DNA of 64,000 bases from an uncultured Muribaculaceae bacterium. Lineage in GTDB: Bacteria > Bacteroidota > Bacteroidia > Bacteroidales > Muribaculaceae. This document shows positions 8,025 through 16,674 of the stretch, piece after piece; the stretch's first letter is position 1, and each line of letters opens with the position of its first letter. Position numbers and translations under genes: made by a program. The notes under the pieces were generated by a model that saw only the letters and a program-made list of their open reading frames with translations, ran no database searches and was not told where the DNA came from. The stretch is from positions 62,001 through 126,000 of the forward strand of contig CAJGBY010000004.1 in the NCBI GenBank assembly GCA_904501735.1, given 5' to 3'.

Positions 8025-11000
8025 ATGAAAAAAACAGTTTTAAGCTTTGTTTTGGCATCGGCTTTTGCAACAGCAGGAGCTGTAACGCCATTATGGCTAA
8101 GAGATGTGCGCATATCTCCTAATGGTGAGGAGATTGTGTTCTGCTACAAGGGCGACATCTATAAGGTCGCTTCAAAGGGTGGCTCGGCTGTGCAGTTGAC
8201 AACTCAATCGGCCTACGATTGTTCACCAGTGTGGAGTCCGGACGGAAGTAAGATTGCTTTCGCAAGCGACCGCAACGGTAGCATGGATGTGTATGTGATG
8301 AATGCTAATGGTGGCGCAGCAAAACGCCTCACTAAAAACTCGGTGGGCGAAATCCCAACTGCATTCAGCGTAGATGGCAAGCAAGTGCTTTTCAATGCAG
8401 CAATTCAAGACCCTGCTACAAGCGCAATGTTCCCTACATCGGCTATGAACGAACTATATTCAGTGAGCGTAGATGGAGGTAGCACAACTCAAGTGCTTGG
8501 AACACCTGCCGAAATGGTGAATTTCGACAGGTCGGGCAAGTTCTTCTTGTATCAAGATAAGAAAGGCTTTGAAGATGAATGGCGTAAGCATCACACATCG
8601 TCAATCACTCGTGATGTGTGGCGTTATGATGTGGCAACAGGCAAGCACACCAACTTAACCGATCGTGCTGGCGAAGACCGTAACCCAGTGTTGGCAGCCG
8701 ATGGTAAGACAGTGTATTTCTTGAGCGAACGCAAGGGTGGTTCATTCAATGTGTATAGCTTCCCATTGTCAAATCCTTCGAAGGTGAAGGCTGTTACATC
8801 GTTCAAGACTCACCCAGTGCGTTTCTTGTCGGTGAGCAACAATGACAAACTTTGCTATGCTTACGATGGCGAAATCTATACTCAATCGGTGGGTAAAAAT
8901 CCTGCAAAGGTGAAGATTGACATCGTGCGCGACGATGAAAACAAACCGATGATTACGCGTAGCTCAAGTGGTGCAAGTGGTTATGAAGTTTCTCCTGACG
9001 GAAAACAAGTAGCATTCTTGGTTCGTGGTGAGGTGTTTGTTACATCGGTAGATTATAACACAACTAAGCGCATCACAAACACAGCAGCTGCTGAAAATGG
9101 TATCACTTGGCATCCTGAAAATCGTAAAATTGCATACGCAAGTGAACGAGGCGGTAACTGGCAACTTTATACTGCTGAAATCGAGCGCAAAGAAGATCTT
9201 AACTTCCCTAATGCAACATCTATCAAGGAAGAAATTCTATTGCCTAATGACAAGGTGGAACGCACTTACCCAACTTATTCACCTGACGGCAAGGAAATTG
9301 CGTTTATCGAAGATCGTAACAAACTTATGGTTTACAACTTCGAAACTAAGAAACTTCGTCAAGTAACCGATGGTACTCATTGGTATCGTACTGATGGTGG
9401 TTTCTACTACACATGGAGTCCTGACGGCAAGTGGTTTGCTCTTGAAATCATTGGTAACGGACACGACCCTTATAGCGATGTGGCTATCGTGAGCGCACAA
9501 GGTGGCGAGGTAACAAATATCACTGGTAGTGGATATTTCAGCGTAAGCCCTCGTTGGACTGCCGATGGTAATGCAATTATCTTTGCAACCGACCGTTATG
9601 GTATGCGTAGCCATGCTTCATGGGGTTCACTTATGGATGTGATGATGGTGTTCATGAATCAAGATGCTTACGATAAGTATAAGTTGAGCAAGGAAGATTA
9701 CGAACTTCGCAAGGAACTTGAAAAGCAACAAAAGAAAGATAAAGAAGAAGCCGACAAGAAGTCTAAAAAGGACGATAAGAAGGATAAGAAAGATGATAAA
9801 AAGGACGGCGACAAGAAGAAAGACGATAAGAAAGTCAAGGATATCAATGTGGAACTTGAAGGTATCTGCGATCGCATCGTTCGCTTGACTCGCAATTCAT
9901 CAGACATTCATGATGCTATCGTAGACGGCGAAGGTGAAAACCTATACTACACTCGCTCAGGCGATAAGGGTATTGAAATCATGAAGATTGATCTTCGTAA
10001 GCGTGAAGAAAGTCGTGTAGGCTCTACTCAAGCTGTTTCTTTCGGTGCAAGCAAGGACGGAAAGACATTGTTCCTTCTTGGTCGTGGAATGAGCAAGATG
10101 GGTGCGGGTGGCAAGATGACACCTATCACTTATACTGCTGAAGTGAAAATGGACTTGGCTCAAGAACGCGCTTATATGTTTGACCATGTGTGGAAGCAAG
10201 AAAAGAAGCGTTTCTATCAAGAAAATATGCATGGCGTTGATTGGGATTTGATGTACAAGGCTTATTCTAAGTTCTTGCCTCACATCGACAACAATTATGA
10301 CTATGCCGAAATGTTGAGCGAGCTACTTGGCGAACTAAATGTGTCGCACACTGGTGCAAGCTATCGTGGCGGTGCTGCTGGTGGCGAAACAACAGCCGAT
10401 TTCGGTCTACTTTACGATTGGAATCACAAGGGTAAAGGCTTGAAGGTTGCCGAAGTGGTAGAAAAGGGTCCATTCGATCACAAGAACACAAAACTTGCTG
10501 TAGGTTGCGTGATTGAAAAGATCAATGGTGAAGAAATCGATGTGAATACCGATCTTGCTGCTGTTCTAAATGGTCTTGCTAATAAGAAAACACTTGTTTC
10601 AATCTATAATCCAGCCGATGGTTCTCGTTGGGACGAAGTGGTTCTACCTATTACTAAGGGTGCGTTGAATGGCTTGCTTTACACTCGTTGGGTGAAGCAA
10701 CGCGAAGCCGATGTAGAGCGTTGGTCAAATGGTCGTCTTGGATATGTTCACATCCAATCGATGAATGACGGTTCATTCCGTACAATCTATTCAGATATTC
10801 TTGGTAAGTACAACAAGAAAGAAGGTATCGTGATCGATACTCGTTTCAATGGTGGTGGTCGTCTTCACGAAGATGTTGAAATTCTATTCAGTGGTAATAA
10901 GTATTTCACACAAGTGATTAGAGGTCGCGAAGCTTGCGATATGCCAAGCCGTCGTTGGAACAAGCCAAGCATTATGCTACAATGCGAAGCCAACTATAGT

Positions 11001-11291
11001 AATGCACACGGTACACCTTATGTATATAAGTTTAACAAACTTGGTAAACTTGTGGGTATGCCAGTGCCAGGAACTATGACAAGTGTATCATGGGAAACAT
11101 TGCAAGACCCAACACTCGTGTTCGGTATTCCAATCGTGGGCTATCGTGTTGATGACGGAAGCTATCTTGAAAACAAACAACTCGAACCAGATGTGAAAGT
11201 AGCTAACTCACCTGAAACAATCGTGAAGGGCGAAGATACACAACTTCGCATTGCAGTCGAAGAATTGTTGAAAGACCTTAGCAAGAAGTAA
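8025..11291 (+). CDS. Exported tricorn-like protease, S41 family, with PDZ domain
   Basis: A large periplasmic or surface serine protease of 1088 residues. The order is signal peptide (MKKTVLSFVLASAFATAGA), N-terminal beta-propeller of TolB/WD40-like repeats (SPDGSKIAFASDR, SPDGKEIAF and similar), a second propeller region, an S41 helical part with VSHTG (S774, H775), a PDZ-like domain (about 800-870) and the C-terminal S41 catalytic part. The likely nucleophile is S992 in NYSNAHG, and TRFNGGGR is the conserved binding loop. At about 564-605 a Lys/Asp-rich run interrupts the second propeller. The start at 8025 places the signal peptide first; an open frame to 7947 adds an unlikely leader. It is flanked by a divergent operon and a hairpin, so it is monocistronic. 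Its role is probably peptide degradation. Confidence 0.87.
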   Translation: MKKTVLSFVLASAFATAGAVTPLWLRDVRISPNGEEIVFCYKGDIYKVASKGGSAVQLTTQSAYDCSPVWSPDGSKIAFASDRNGSMDVYVMNANGGAAKRLTKNSVGEIPTAFSVDGKQVLFNAAIQDPATSAMFPTSAMNELYSVSVDGGSTTQVLGTPAEMVNFDRSGKFFLYQDKKGFEDEWRKHHTSSITRDVWRYDVATGKHTNLTDRAGEDRNPVLAADGKTVYFLSERKGGSFNVYSFPLSNPSKVKAVTSFKTHPVRFLSVSNNDKLCYAYDGEIYTQSVGKNPAKVKIDIVRDDENKPMITRSSSGASGYEVSPDGKQVAFLVRGEVFVTSVDYNTTKRITNTAAAENGITWHPENRKIAYASERGGNWQLYTAEIERKEDLNFPNATSIKEEILLPNDKVERTYPTYSPDGKEIAFIEDRNKLMVYNFETKKLRQVTDGTHWYRTDGGFYYTWSPDGKWFALEIIGNGHDPYSDVAIVSAQGGEVTNITGSGYFSVSPRWTADGNAIIFATDRYGMRSHASWGSLMDVMMVFMNQDAYDKYKLSKEDYELRKELEKQQKKDKEEADKKSKKDDKKDKKDDKKDGDKKKDDKKVKDINVELEGICDRIVRLTRNSSDIHDAIVDGEGENLYYTRSGDKGIEIMKIDLRKREESRVGSTQAVSFGASKDGKTLFLLGRGMSKMGAGGKMTPITYTAEVKMDLAQERAYMFDHVWKQEKKRFYQENMHGVDWDLMYKAYSKFLPHIDNNYDYAEMLSELLGELNVSHTGASYRGGAAGGETTADFGLLYDWNHKGKGLKVAEVVEKGPFDHKNTKLAVGCVIEKINGEEIDVNTDLAAVLNGLANKKTLVSIYNPADGSRWDEVVLPITKGALNGLLYTRWVKQREADVERWSNGRLGYVHIQSMNDGSFRTIYSDILGKYNKKEGIVIDTRFNGGGRLHEDVEILFSGNKYFTQVIRGREACDMPSRRWNKPSIMLQCEANYSNAHGTPYVYKFNKLGKLVGMPVPGTMTSVSWETLQDPTLVFGIPIVGYRVDDGSYLENKQLEPDVKVANSPETIVKGEDTQLRIAVEELLKDLSKK

Positions 11292-11312
11292 AAACTCTGC
11301 TGAATAAATATT

Positions 11313-11349
11313 TAGAATCCACTCACAGCTCACCTGTGGGTGGATTCTA
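11313..11349. terminator. Strong hairpin after the tricorn-like gene
   Basis: Arms tagaatccactcaca and tgtgggtggattcta form a 15-bp stem with one wobble pair. No clear T run follows on the plus strand, so termination there is likely but not certain. Confidence 0.55.
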
Positions 11350-11409
11350 AGTTAGTGAATATTATATGCGAAATATGTAGAAAGGGTAGTTCGGAATTGA
11401 TAAAAAAGA

Positions 11410-12188
11410 TTAGTTATTGTAAGTGAAACGGCATTTAGGATAATTAGAACAACCTAAGAAAGTGCCATATTTTCCATTCCTTTCAACAAGTGTACCTCCA
11501 CATTTAGGGCATATGTTATTCTCTATTGAGTTGTAATGACTTTGTACTTTTGCTTGAATGTTTTGTGTGTGGGCATTGCGACTTTCTTCGTCAATTTGAT
11601 TTGCTGATGAGATTTTCTCAACAATTAAATCGATTTCATTACCAAATATACAAGGATAATCGTATTCTTGGATGGTACTACGCAATTCACTCCAGTTAAT
11701 GACGATATTGTTAGGTGTTGTGATATTAAGTTCAGCATCATTAGAGAACACCACCATAGGTATTATCTTGAAATCTCCGATATCTTTTAAATGGATTTGA
11801 CAGCAATGGTGTGTGCTATGTTTTGACGAATAGGATTACGGAATTTATGTTGCTCGCTTGACCATATTCCAAAAACTTTTCTTCCGTATAAACTTTGTGT
11901 CCACATCTCTGATTTTTCGTTTCCGAATATCCATCCTTTGTAATTTTTGGTTTCAATAACGAATATGCCATAAGTGCTTACGACAATATGGTCAATTTGT
12001 GTTGTTCCATATGATGTGGGGAGTAAAACATCATTTAGTGTGATATATTCTTCGGGAAGACCATCTAATTTTCTTGCAACGCGCTTTTCTCCATATTTAC
12101 CAATATTAGTGGGTGAAGAAAACCATATTCTCAGAATTATAAGGAGAATAAAAGCACAAATGAAAATAATAGCAACTGAACCGTCCAT
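11410..12188 (-). pseudogene. NERD-domain protein with topoisomerase-type zinc finger, split by a -1 frameshift
   Basis: Two adjacent minus-strand reading frames make one protein. The upstream part (12188-11787, 133 aa) has an N-terminal membrane helix and a NERD nuclease-related domain (GEKRVARKLDGL, TQIDHIVVSTYGIFVIETKNYKGWIFG). The downstream part (11410 to about 11790) continues with IPMVVFSNDAEL and ends in a C4 zinc finger (CPKCGGTLVERNGKYGTFLGC followed by YPKC), the DNA-binding type found at the ends of topoisomerase I. The upstream frame stops at TAA (11787-11789). One more T in the attta stretch restores SILKDIGDFKIIP and joins the two. Intact homologues with both domains are common. 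Either a recent mutation or a sequencing error. Flanked by unrelated genes. Confidence 0.8.
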
Positions 12189-12205
12189 TTTATGATGTTT
12201 TTTTG

Positions 12206-12213
12206 CAAAGATA
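12206..12213 (-). promoter_or_regulatory. Candidate -7 element for the NERD gene
   Basis: TATCTTTG on the minus strand, 17 bases before the ATG, followed by CA as in many promoters here. No clear -33 TTTG. Confidence 0.45.
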
Positions 12214-12318
12214 AGACTTTATATAATATTGTATTTAGAAATGAAATAGAATTATGTTTAAGCAATAATATTTCACTTAGGATTTCGTTATTTATTGTAT
12301 AGACAATAATTGGATGGA

Positions 12319-13758
12319 ATGGGACAATTGAGAAAGATATTATATGCGTTGATTGTGGGGGTGGCGGTGATGGCTACTGCTTGCATTGAGGACGATTTTA
12401 CGATGAGTAGCAGTGATGTGCTTGAGTTTTCGTGCGACACATTGGCTTTTGACACTGTGTTTACCGAGCTCGGTACACCTACTAAGCGATTCACGGTGTA
12501 TAATCGTCATAAGAAGATGCTTAACATCAGTTCGGTGAAATTGGAAGGCACTAGTGGTGGACGATTTTATTTGAATGTTGATGGTATGACCGGCGAGGAG
12601 TTTCACAATGTGGAAATTCGTGGCGAGGATAGCATTTTTGTGTTTGTTGAAGCATATATCGACCCAACTAACAAGAATAATCCGATAGAAATCAAGGATA
12701 ATGTGCAGTTTGTTACCAATGGCGTGTCGCAACGAGTGCTTGTAACAGCTTGGGGTCAAGATGTGGTGCGAAAATATGGCGAGGTAATCACTGACGATGC
12801 CACTTTCACAGCCGAAAAACCTTATGTTATCTTCGATTCGCTTGTGGTGGAAGAAGGTGCAAAGCTTACTATCGAACCAGGAGCTACATTGTGTTTCCAC
12901 GACAAAGCATTTATCGATGTGCGTGGAACATTGAATGCTATAGGCACACAAGATGCGCCAATCACATTGCGTGGCGACCGCACCGATAATGTGGTGGGCG
13001 ATATTGATTTCGATATTATGTCGGGACAATGGGGTGGAGTGTATATTGCGCCTCAAAGTTTTGACAACGAGATGCAATATGTGTTGATGCGTGGCTCAAC
13101 ATTTGGCGTATATGCCGATTCGTGTGGGGTTATCGACCGTCCTAAGCTACATCTTTATAATAGTGTGCTACATAACGCCTCTAATGCAGTGCTTGCATCG
13201 ATGCACTCATGGATTGAAGCTGAAGGAACCGAGTTTAGCGATGCTGGTGGTAATGTGGTGGCGCTTATAGGAGGGAAGGTGCGATTTGTGAATTGTACGC
13301 TTGCCAATTACTATCTATTTAGTGCGATAGGTGGTGCGATTCTTGGTCTTGACTATGTACTTCCTGCCGATGAGATGAAGGGCGTGCCACTTATGGATGC
13401 GCGATTTGATAATTGTGTGATTTATGGTCTTTCGAGTGATATAAACATTGGCGACCTTACCGATTCAAATGTGTACTTGCGTAATTGCTTGTTGAAATCG
13501 GCAGGCGAAGATGACGAGCACTTCTTGAATTGCGTGTGGGAAGGCGATCCATTGTTCTTCACTGTGCGCGAAGATTATATATTTGATTATAGATTGAAGA
13601 ACGAAAGCCACGCAATCAATAAGGGCGATAAAGAACTATGCCCACAAAGTGCGTCAATCGACCGTTATGGTGTGAATCGTTTTGAGCGCGATAGTGTGGA
13701 TATAGGTGCTTATGTGTGGGTGGAACAAATAGAGGAGAGTTCAAAAGATGGAATGTAG
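12319..13758 (+). CDS. Lipoprotein with right-handed beta-helix repeats
   Basis: Envelope lipoprotein of 479 residues with a signal ending in MATAC. It continues with an Ig-like N-terminal domain (about 30-150: FDTVFTELGTPTKRFTVYN) and a parallel beta-helix region (about 165-460) whose turns read like LTIEPGATLCFHDKAFIDVRGT. The C-terminus (LCPQSASIDRYGVNRF, DIGAYVW) is the usual end of Bacteroidota choice-of-anchor/beta-helix proteins. A surface or carbohydrate-related role is possible but not shown. The start at 12319 is an ATG; an in-frame TTG at 12310 is less likely. It overlaps folB by 11 bases, so the two are translationally coupled. Confidence 0.7.
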   Translation: MGQLRKILYALIVGVAVMATACIEDDFTMSSSDVLEFSCDTLAFDTVFTELGTPTKRFTVYNRHKKMLNISSVKLEGTSGGRFYLNVDGMTGEEFHNVEIRGEDSIFVFVEAYIDPTNKNNPIEIKDNVQFVTNGVSQRVLVTAWGQDVVRKYGEVITDDATFTAEKPYVIFDSLVVEEGAKLTIEPGATLCFHDKAFIDVRGTLNAIGTQDAPITLRGDRTDNVVGDIDFDIMSGQWGGVYIAPQSFDNEMQYVLMRGSTFGVYADSCGVIDRPKLHLYNSVLHNASNAVLASMHSWIEAEGTEFSDAGGNVVALIGGKVRFVNCTLANYYLFSAIGGAILGLDYVLPADEMKGVPLMDARFDNCVIYGLSSDINIGDLTDSNVYLRNCLLKSAGEDDEHFLNCVWEGDPLFFTVREDYIFDYRLKNESHAINKGDKELCPQSASIDRYGVNRFERDSVDIGAYVWVEQIEESSKDGM

Positions 13759-14107
13759 TGTAAGGCTTGAGAATTTGCGCTTTTATGCCTATCATGGTGT
13801 GATGGAGCAAGAGCGACGAGTGGGGAATGAATTTGAGGTAACACTTGAAGTGTATTATCCGTTTGAAAATGCTTTGAAGAGTGATGAACTCGAAGATACC
13901 CTCAACTATGCTGCTTTGTATGCCATTGTAGAACGCGAAATGTCCGAGCCAAGCAAACTCCTTGAGCGAGTGGCAGGACGCATTATCGAGGCCATAAACA
14001 AAGAATTTCCAGCCGTAAGAGGAGGAAACATAAAGATATCGAAATTACATCCACCTTTTAAGAGCGATATGCCTAATGGCGCAGCAGCAGTAGTGGTAAA
14101 ATGGTGA
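13748..14107 (+). CDS. folB: Dihydroneopterin aldolase
   Basis: Folate synthesis: cleaves 7,8-dihydroneopterin to 6-hydroxymethyl-dihydropterin and glycolaldehyde. The 119 residues contain FYAYHGVMEQERRVGNEFEV with the pterin-binding glutamate, and the active-site lysine in KISKLHPP. Length is typical. The start overlaps the end of the beta-helix lipoprotein gene, an odd partner for a folate enzyme. The glutaminase gene follows after 15 bases. Confidence 0.93.
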   Translation: MECSVRLENLRFYAYHGVMEQERRVGNEFEVTLEVYYPFENALKSDELEDTLNYAALYAIVEREMSEPSKLLERVAGRIIEAINKEFPAVRGGNIKISKLHPPFKSDMPNGAAAVVVKW

Positions 14108-14122
14108 TAAAAATAAAAAGTT

Positions 14123-15037
14123 ATGGAATATCAACAGATACTTGAAAATATATATAAGTCGATTTTGCCTTATGCAAAGGAAGGCAAACAAGCCGATTAT
14201 ATTCCTGAGCTTGCCAAAGTGAACCCTGACCAATTTGGGATGAGTATTCACACTATATATGGCGAGATATATTCGATCGAGAGTGCCGAGGTGCGTTTTT
14301 CGATACAAAGTATATCGAAGGTATTCACGCTTGCCATGTGTTTATCAATCAAGGGGGATGACTTGTGGACAAGAGTAGGTAAAGAGCCTTCAGGAACTGC
14401 ATTCAACTCGCTTGTGCAGCTCGAAGTGGAAAAGGGTGTGCCAAGAAATCCATTTATTAATGCGGGTGCTATAGTGATGGCCGATATCCTTATGTCGCAT
14501 CTTGAAAACCCTAAAGAAGATTTCCTTGCATTTGTGCGAGCTGTGGCGGGTGATGATACAATCACATACAATGAGGCTGTTGCAACTTCTGAAAGAGAAA
14601 ATGGTTATTTGAATGCTGCTATTGCCAACTTGCTTAAATATCACGGTACAATCGAAAATGATATCGAACAAGTTTTGCGATTCTACTTCTTGATGTGCTC
14701 GGTCGAAATGAGCTGTATGGAATTGTCGCGTGCATTTTTGGCTTTTGCCAACCACAGAAGGAAGTTTGAATATGCAGGTATTACACTCACCTCATCACAA
14801 GTGAAGCGAATGAACGCAATAATGCAAACCTGTGGATTCTATGACGAAGCAGGTGAATTCTCTTATCTTGTGGGACTACCAGGTAAGAGTGGTGTGGGAG
14901 GTGGAATCGTAGCCATCTATCCGTTGCAATATTCGGTGGCTGTGTGGAGCCCACGACTCAATGCAAAGGGTAATTCGGTGATGGGAATGAAAGCCCTTGA
15001 GCTTCTTACTACCGAAACTAAAGAATCGATATTTTAA
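14123..15037 (+). CDS. glsA: Glutaminase A
   Basis: Hydrolyses glutamine to glutamate and ammonia. The 304-residue protein has the serine beta-lactamase-like fold with catalytic SxxK in SIQSISK (S63, K66), NPFINAGAI, and the late loop GKSGVGGGIVAIYP. The ammonia released can neutralise acid, a known role of GlsA in E. coli. The gene follows folB by 15 bases. Its terminator lies inside the 3' end of a gene on the other strand. Confidence 0.94.
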   Translation: MEYQQILENIYKSILPYAKEGKQADYIPELAKVNPDQFGMSIHTIYGEIYSIESAEVRFSIQSISKVFTLAMCLSIKGDDLWTRVGKEPSGTAFNSLVQLEVEKGVPRNPFINAGAIVMADILMSHLENPKEDFLAFVRAVAGDDTITYNEAVATSERENGYLNAAIANLLKYHGTIENDIEQVLRFYFLMCSVEMSCMELSRAFLAFANHRRKFEYAGITLTSSQVKRMNAIMQTCGFYDEAGEFSYLVGLPGKSGVGGGIVAIYPLQYSVAVWSPRLNAKGNSVMGMKALELLTTETKESIF

Positions 15038-15070
15038 ACAAAACGCTTAAACGCGTTAAGGAACGATAAT

Positions 15071-15110
15071 TCATCGATGTGCTCAGTTAGTGCATCGATG
15101 ATTTTTTTTT
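15071..15110 (+). terminator. Terminator of glsA
   Basis: A perfect 9-bp stem with arms tcatcgatg and catcgatga, followed by nine T residues. It overlaps the last codons of the minus-strand gene ending at 15083. Confidence 0.85.
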
Positions 15111-15418
15111 ATCGCTTGGGGCGAAGCATCACGATTGTTGAATAGCAACGACGAATTGGTGTGCGATGTGAGCTTGATGTAATAAGAAATGCTGACAGGC
15201 TCACTTGTAATGTTGTCGATGGCATCGGCAATCATCTTGGTGATGCTTGCAAATGTGTCCTCGGTGCATCGATCTTCACCATCTTCGCGAGTGTCGCCAT
15301 TCTTGAAACAATAGAATACCTTGTAACGCGATGCAACATTTGTAATCGTTGTTTGAACAAATGTGTCGTTGTCGATTTTTAGGTCGAAATCGATTGTTTT
15401 GATGTCTTCTGCTTTCAT
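15083..15418 (-). CDS. Small uncharacterised protein at the end of the suf operon
   Basis: I do not recognise this 111-residue protein. It is cytoplasmic by appearance, with an N-terminal beta-rich part (IKTIDFDLKIDNDTFVQTTITN) and an amphipathic helix (TFASITKMIADAIDNI). It follows sufS by 14 bases in the same direction, so it is probably cotranscribed with sufBCDS. The last few codons (CTN and part of KKNHR) are read through the glsA terminator hairpin on the other strand, so the C-terminus may be poorly conserved. Confidence 0.6.
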   Translation of the reverse strand: MKAEDIKTIDFDLKIDNDTFVQTTITNVASRYKVFYCFKNGDTREDGEDRCTEDTFASITKMIADAIDNITSEPVSISYYIKLTSHTNSSLLFNNRDASPQAIKKNHRCTN

Positions 15419-15432
15419 AGTTATTGTGTGTT

Positions 15433-16656
15433 TTAGCCAAACATTTTTGCCACGCGTTCCACAGCTGCGACAAATTGTTCAACTTCTTCCATAGTATTGT
15501 AAATTCCGAAAGATGCACGCACTGTGCCTTCTACTCCAAGACGATGCATTAGAGGTTCGGCGCAGTGATGACCTGTGCGAACAGCTATACCAAGTTTGTC
15601 GAGGATAGTTCCCATATCGTAAGAGTTGATATTGTTCACAAGGAAAGAAATCACAGCGCTCTTATTTTCAGAAGTACCATAAATCTTCATTCCAGGAATC
15701 TTCATCAATCCTTCGGTGGCAGCAGCCATCAATCGGTCTTCGTGAGCAGCTATGTTTTCGATACCAATGCTCTTGATGAATCGAATGGCTTCGGCAAATG
15801 CTGCGATGCCTACAAAATCGGGCGTTCCAGCTTCAAACTTATAAGGTAGCTTAGCGAAAGTTGTTTTTTCGAATGAAACAGTGCCAATCATTTCGCCACC
15901 ACCTTGGTAAGGAGGCATTTGTTCGAGGAACTTTTTCTTGCCATAAAGCACACCGATGCCTGTAGGGCCATACATTTTGTGAGCCGAGAATGCATAGAAA
16001 TCGGCTTTAAGGTCTTGCACATCGATTTGCTTGTAAGACACTGCTTGTGCACCATCAACAAGTACAGGAATACTGTGTTTGTGGGCTATGTGAATCATTT
16101 CTTTCACTGGATTCACTGTGCCAAGCACATTGGAAACATGGCTGATAGCAACGAAACGGGTGTTTTCGGTAAACAAGTCTTCGTAGGCTTGCATATCGAT
16201 TTCGCCCTTGTCGTTGATAGGCACTACACGCAAGTGAATGCGCTTGTTGCGTTGAATGAGTTGCCAAGGCACAATATTGGCGTGATGTTCCATCGCAGTG
16301 ATGATGATTTCATCGCCATGAGAAAAAGCTCCGCCAAAAGAAGATGCTACCAGATTGATTGCTTCGGTGGTGCCGCGAGTGAAGATGATTTCTTCGGTGC
16401 TTGCAGCATTGATGTATTCACGCACCATTTCACGAGTGAGCTCCTGACGGTCGGTAGCCTCTTGCGACAATGTGTGCACACCTCGATGCACATTTGCTTT
16501 GAGGTTGCGGTACATATAGCTTATTGCATCGACCACGCAGTCGGGTGTTTGTGAAGTGGCTGCATTGTCGAGGTAAATGAGCGGTTTCCCGTCAATCTTA
16601 GTGTTGAGAATAGGGAACTGTTCTCGTATGTTTAATATGTCTTGGTCTGTTAGCAT
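15433..16656 (-). CDS. sufS: Cysteine desulfurase SufS
   Basis: PLP enzyme that takes sulfur from cysteine as a persulfide for Fe-S cluster assembly on SufBCD. The 407 residues show PLP lysine K227 in SAHKMYGPTG and catalytic Cys365 in RTGHHCAEPLM, the group II (SufS) signature. The N-terminal motif YLDNAATSQ is typical. It follows sufD by 18 bases. No sufE or sufU is seen in the cluster, so the sulfur acceptor must be elsewhere or the transfer is direct. Confidence 0.95.
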   Translation of the reverse strand: MLTDQDILNIREQFPILNTKIDGKPLIYLDNAATSQTPDCVVDAISYMYRNLKANVHRGVHTLSQEATDRQELTREMVREYINAASTEEIIFTRGTTEAINLVASSFGGAFSHGDEIIITAMEHHANIVPWQLIQRNKRIHLRVVPINDKGEIDMQAYEDLFTENTRFVAISHVSNVLGTVNPVKEMIHIAHKHSIPVLVDGAQAVSYKQIDVQDLKADFYAFSAHKMYGPTGIGVLYGKKKFLEQMPPYQGGGEMIGTVSFEKTTFAKLPYKFEAGTPDFVGIAAFAEAIRFIKSIGIENIAAHEDRLMAAATEGLMKIPGMKIYGTSENKSAVISFLVNNINSYDMGTILDKLGIAVRTGHHCAEPLMHRLGVEGTVRASFGIYNTMEEVEQFVAAVERVAKMFG

Positions 16657-16674
16657 ACTATAAAAAGTGGAACA

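Noticed and set aside
12340..13077. Minus-strand open frame of 245 codons opposite the beta-helix lipoprotein
   Set aside because: His/Lys/Ile-rich shadow of a real gene, with no start context or motif.
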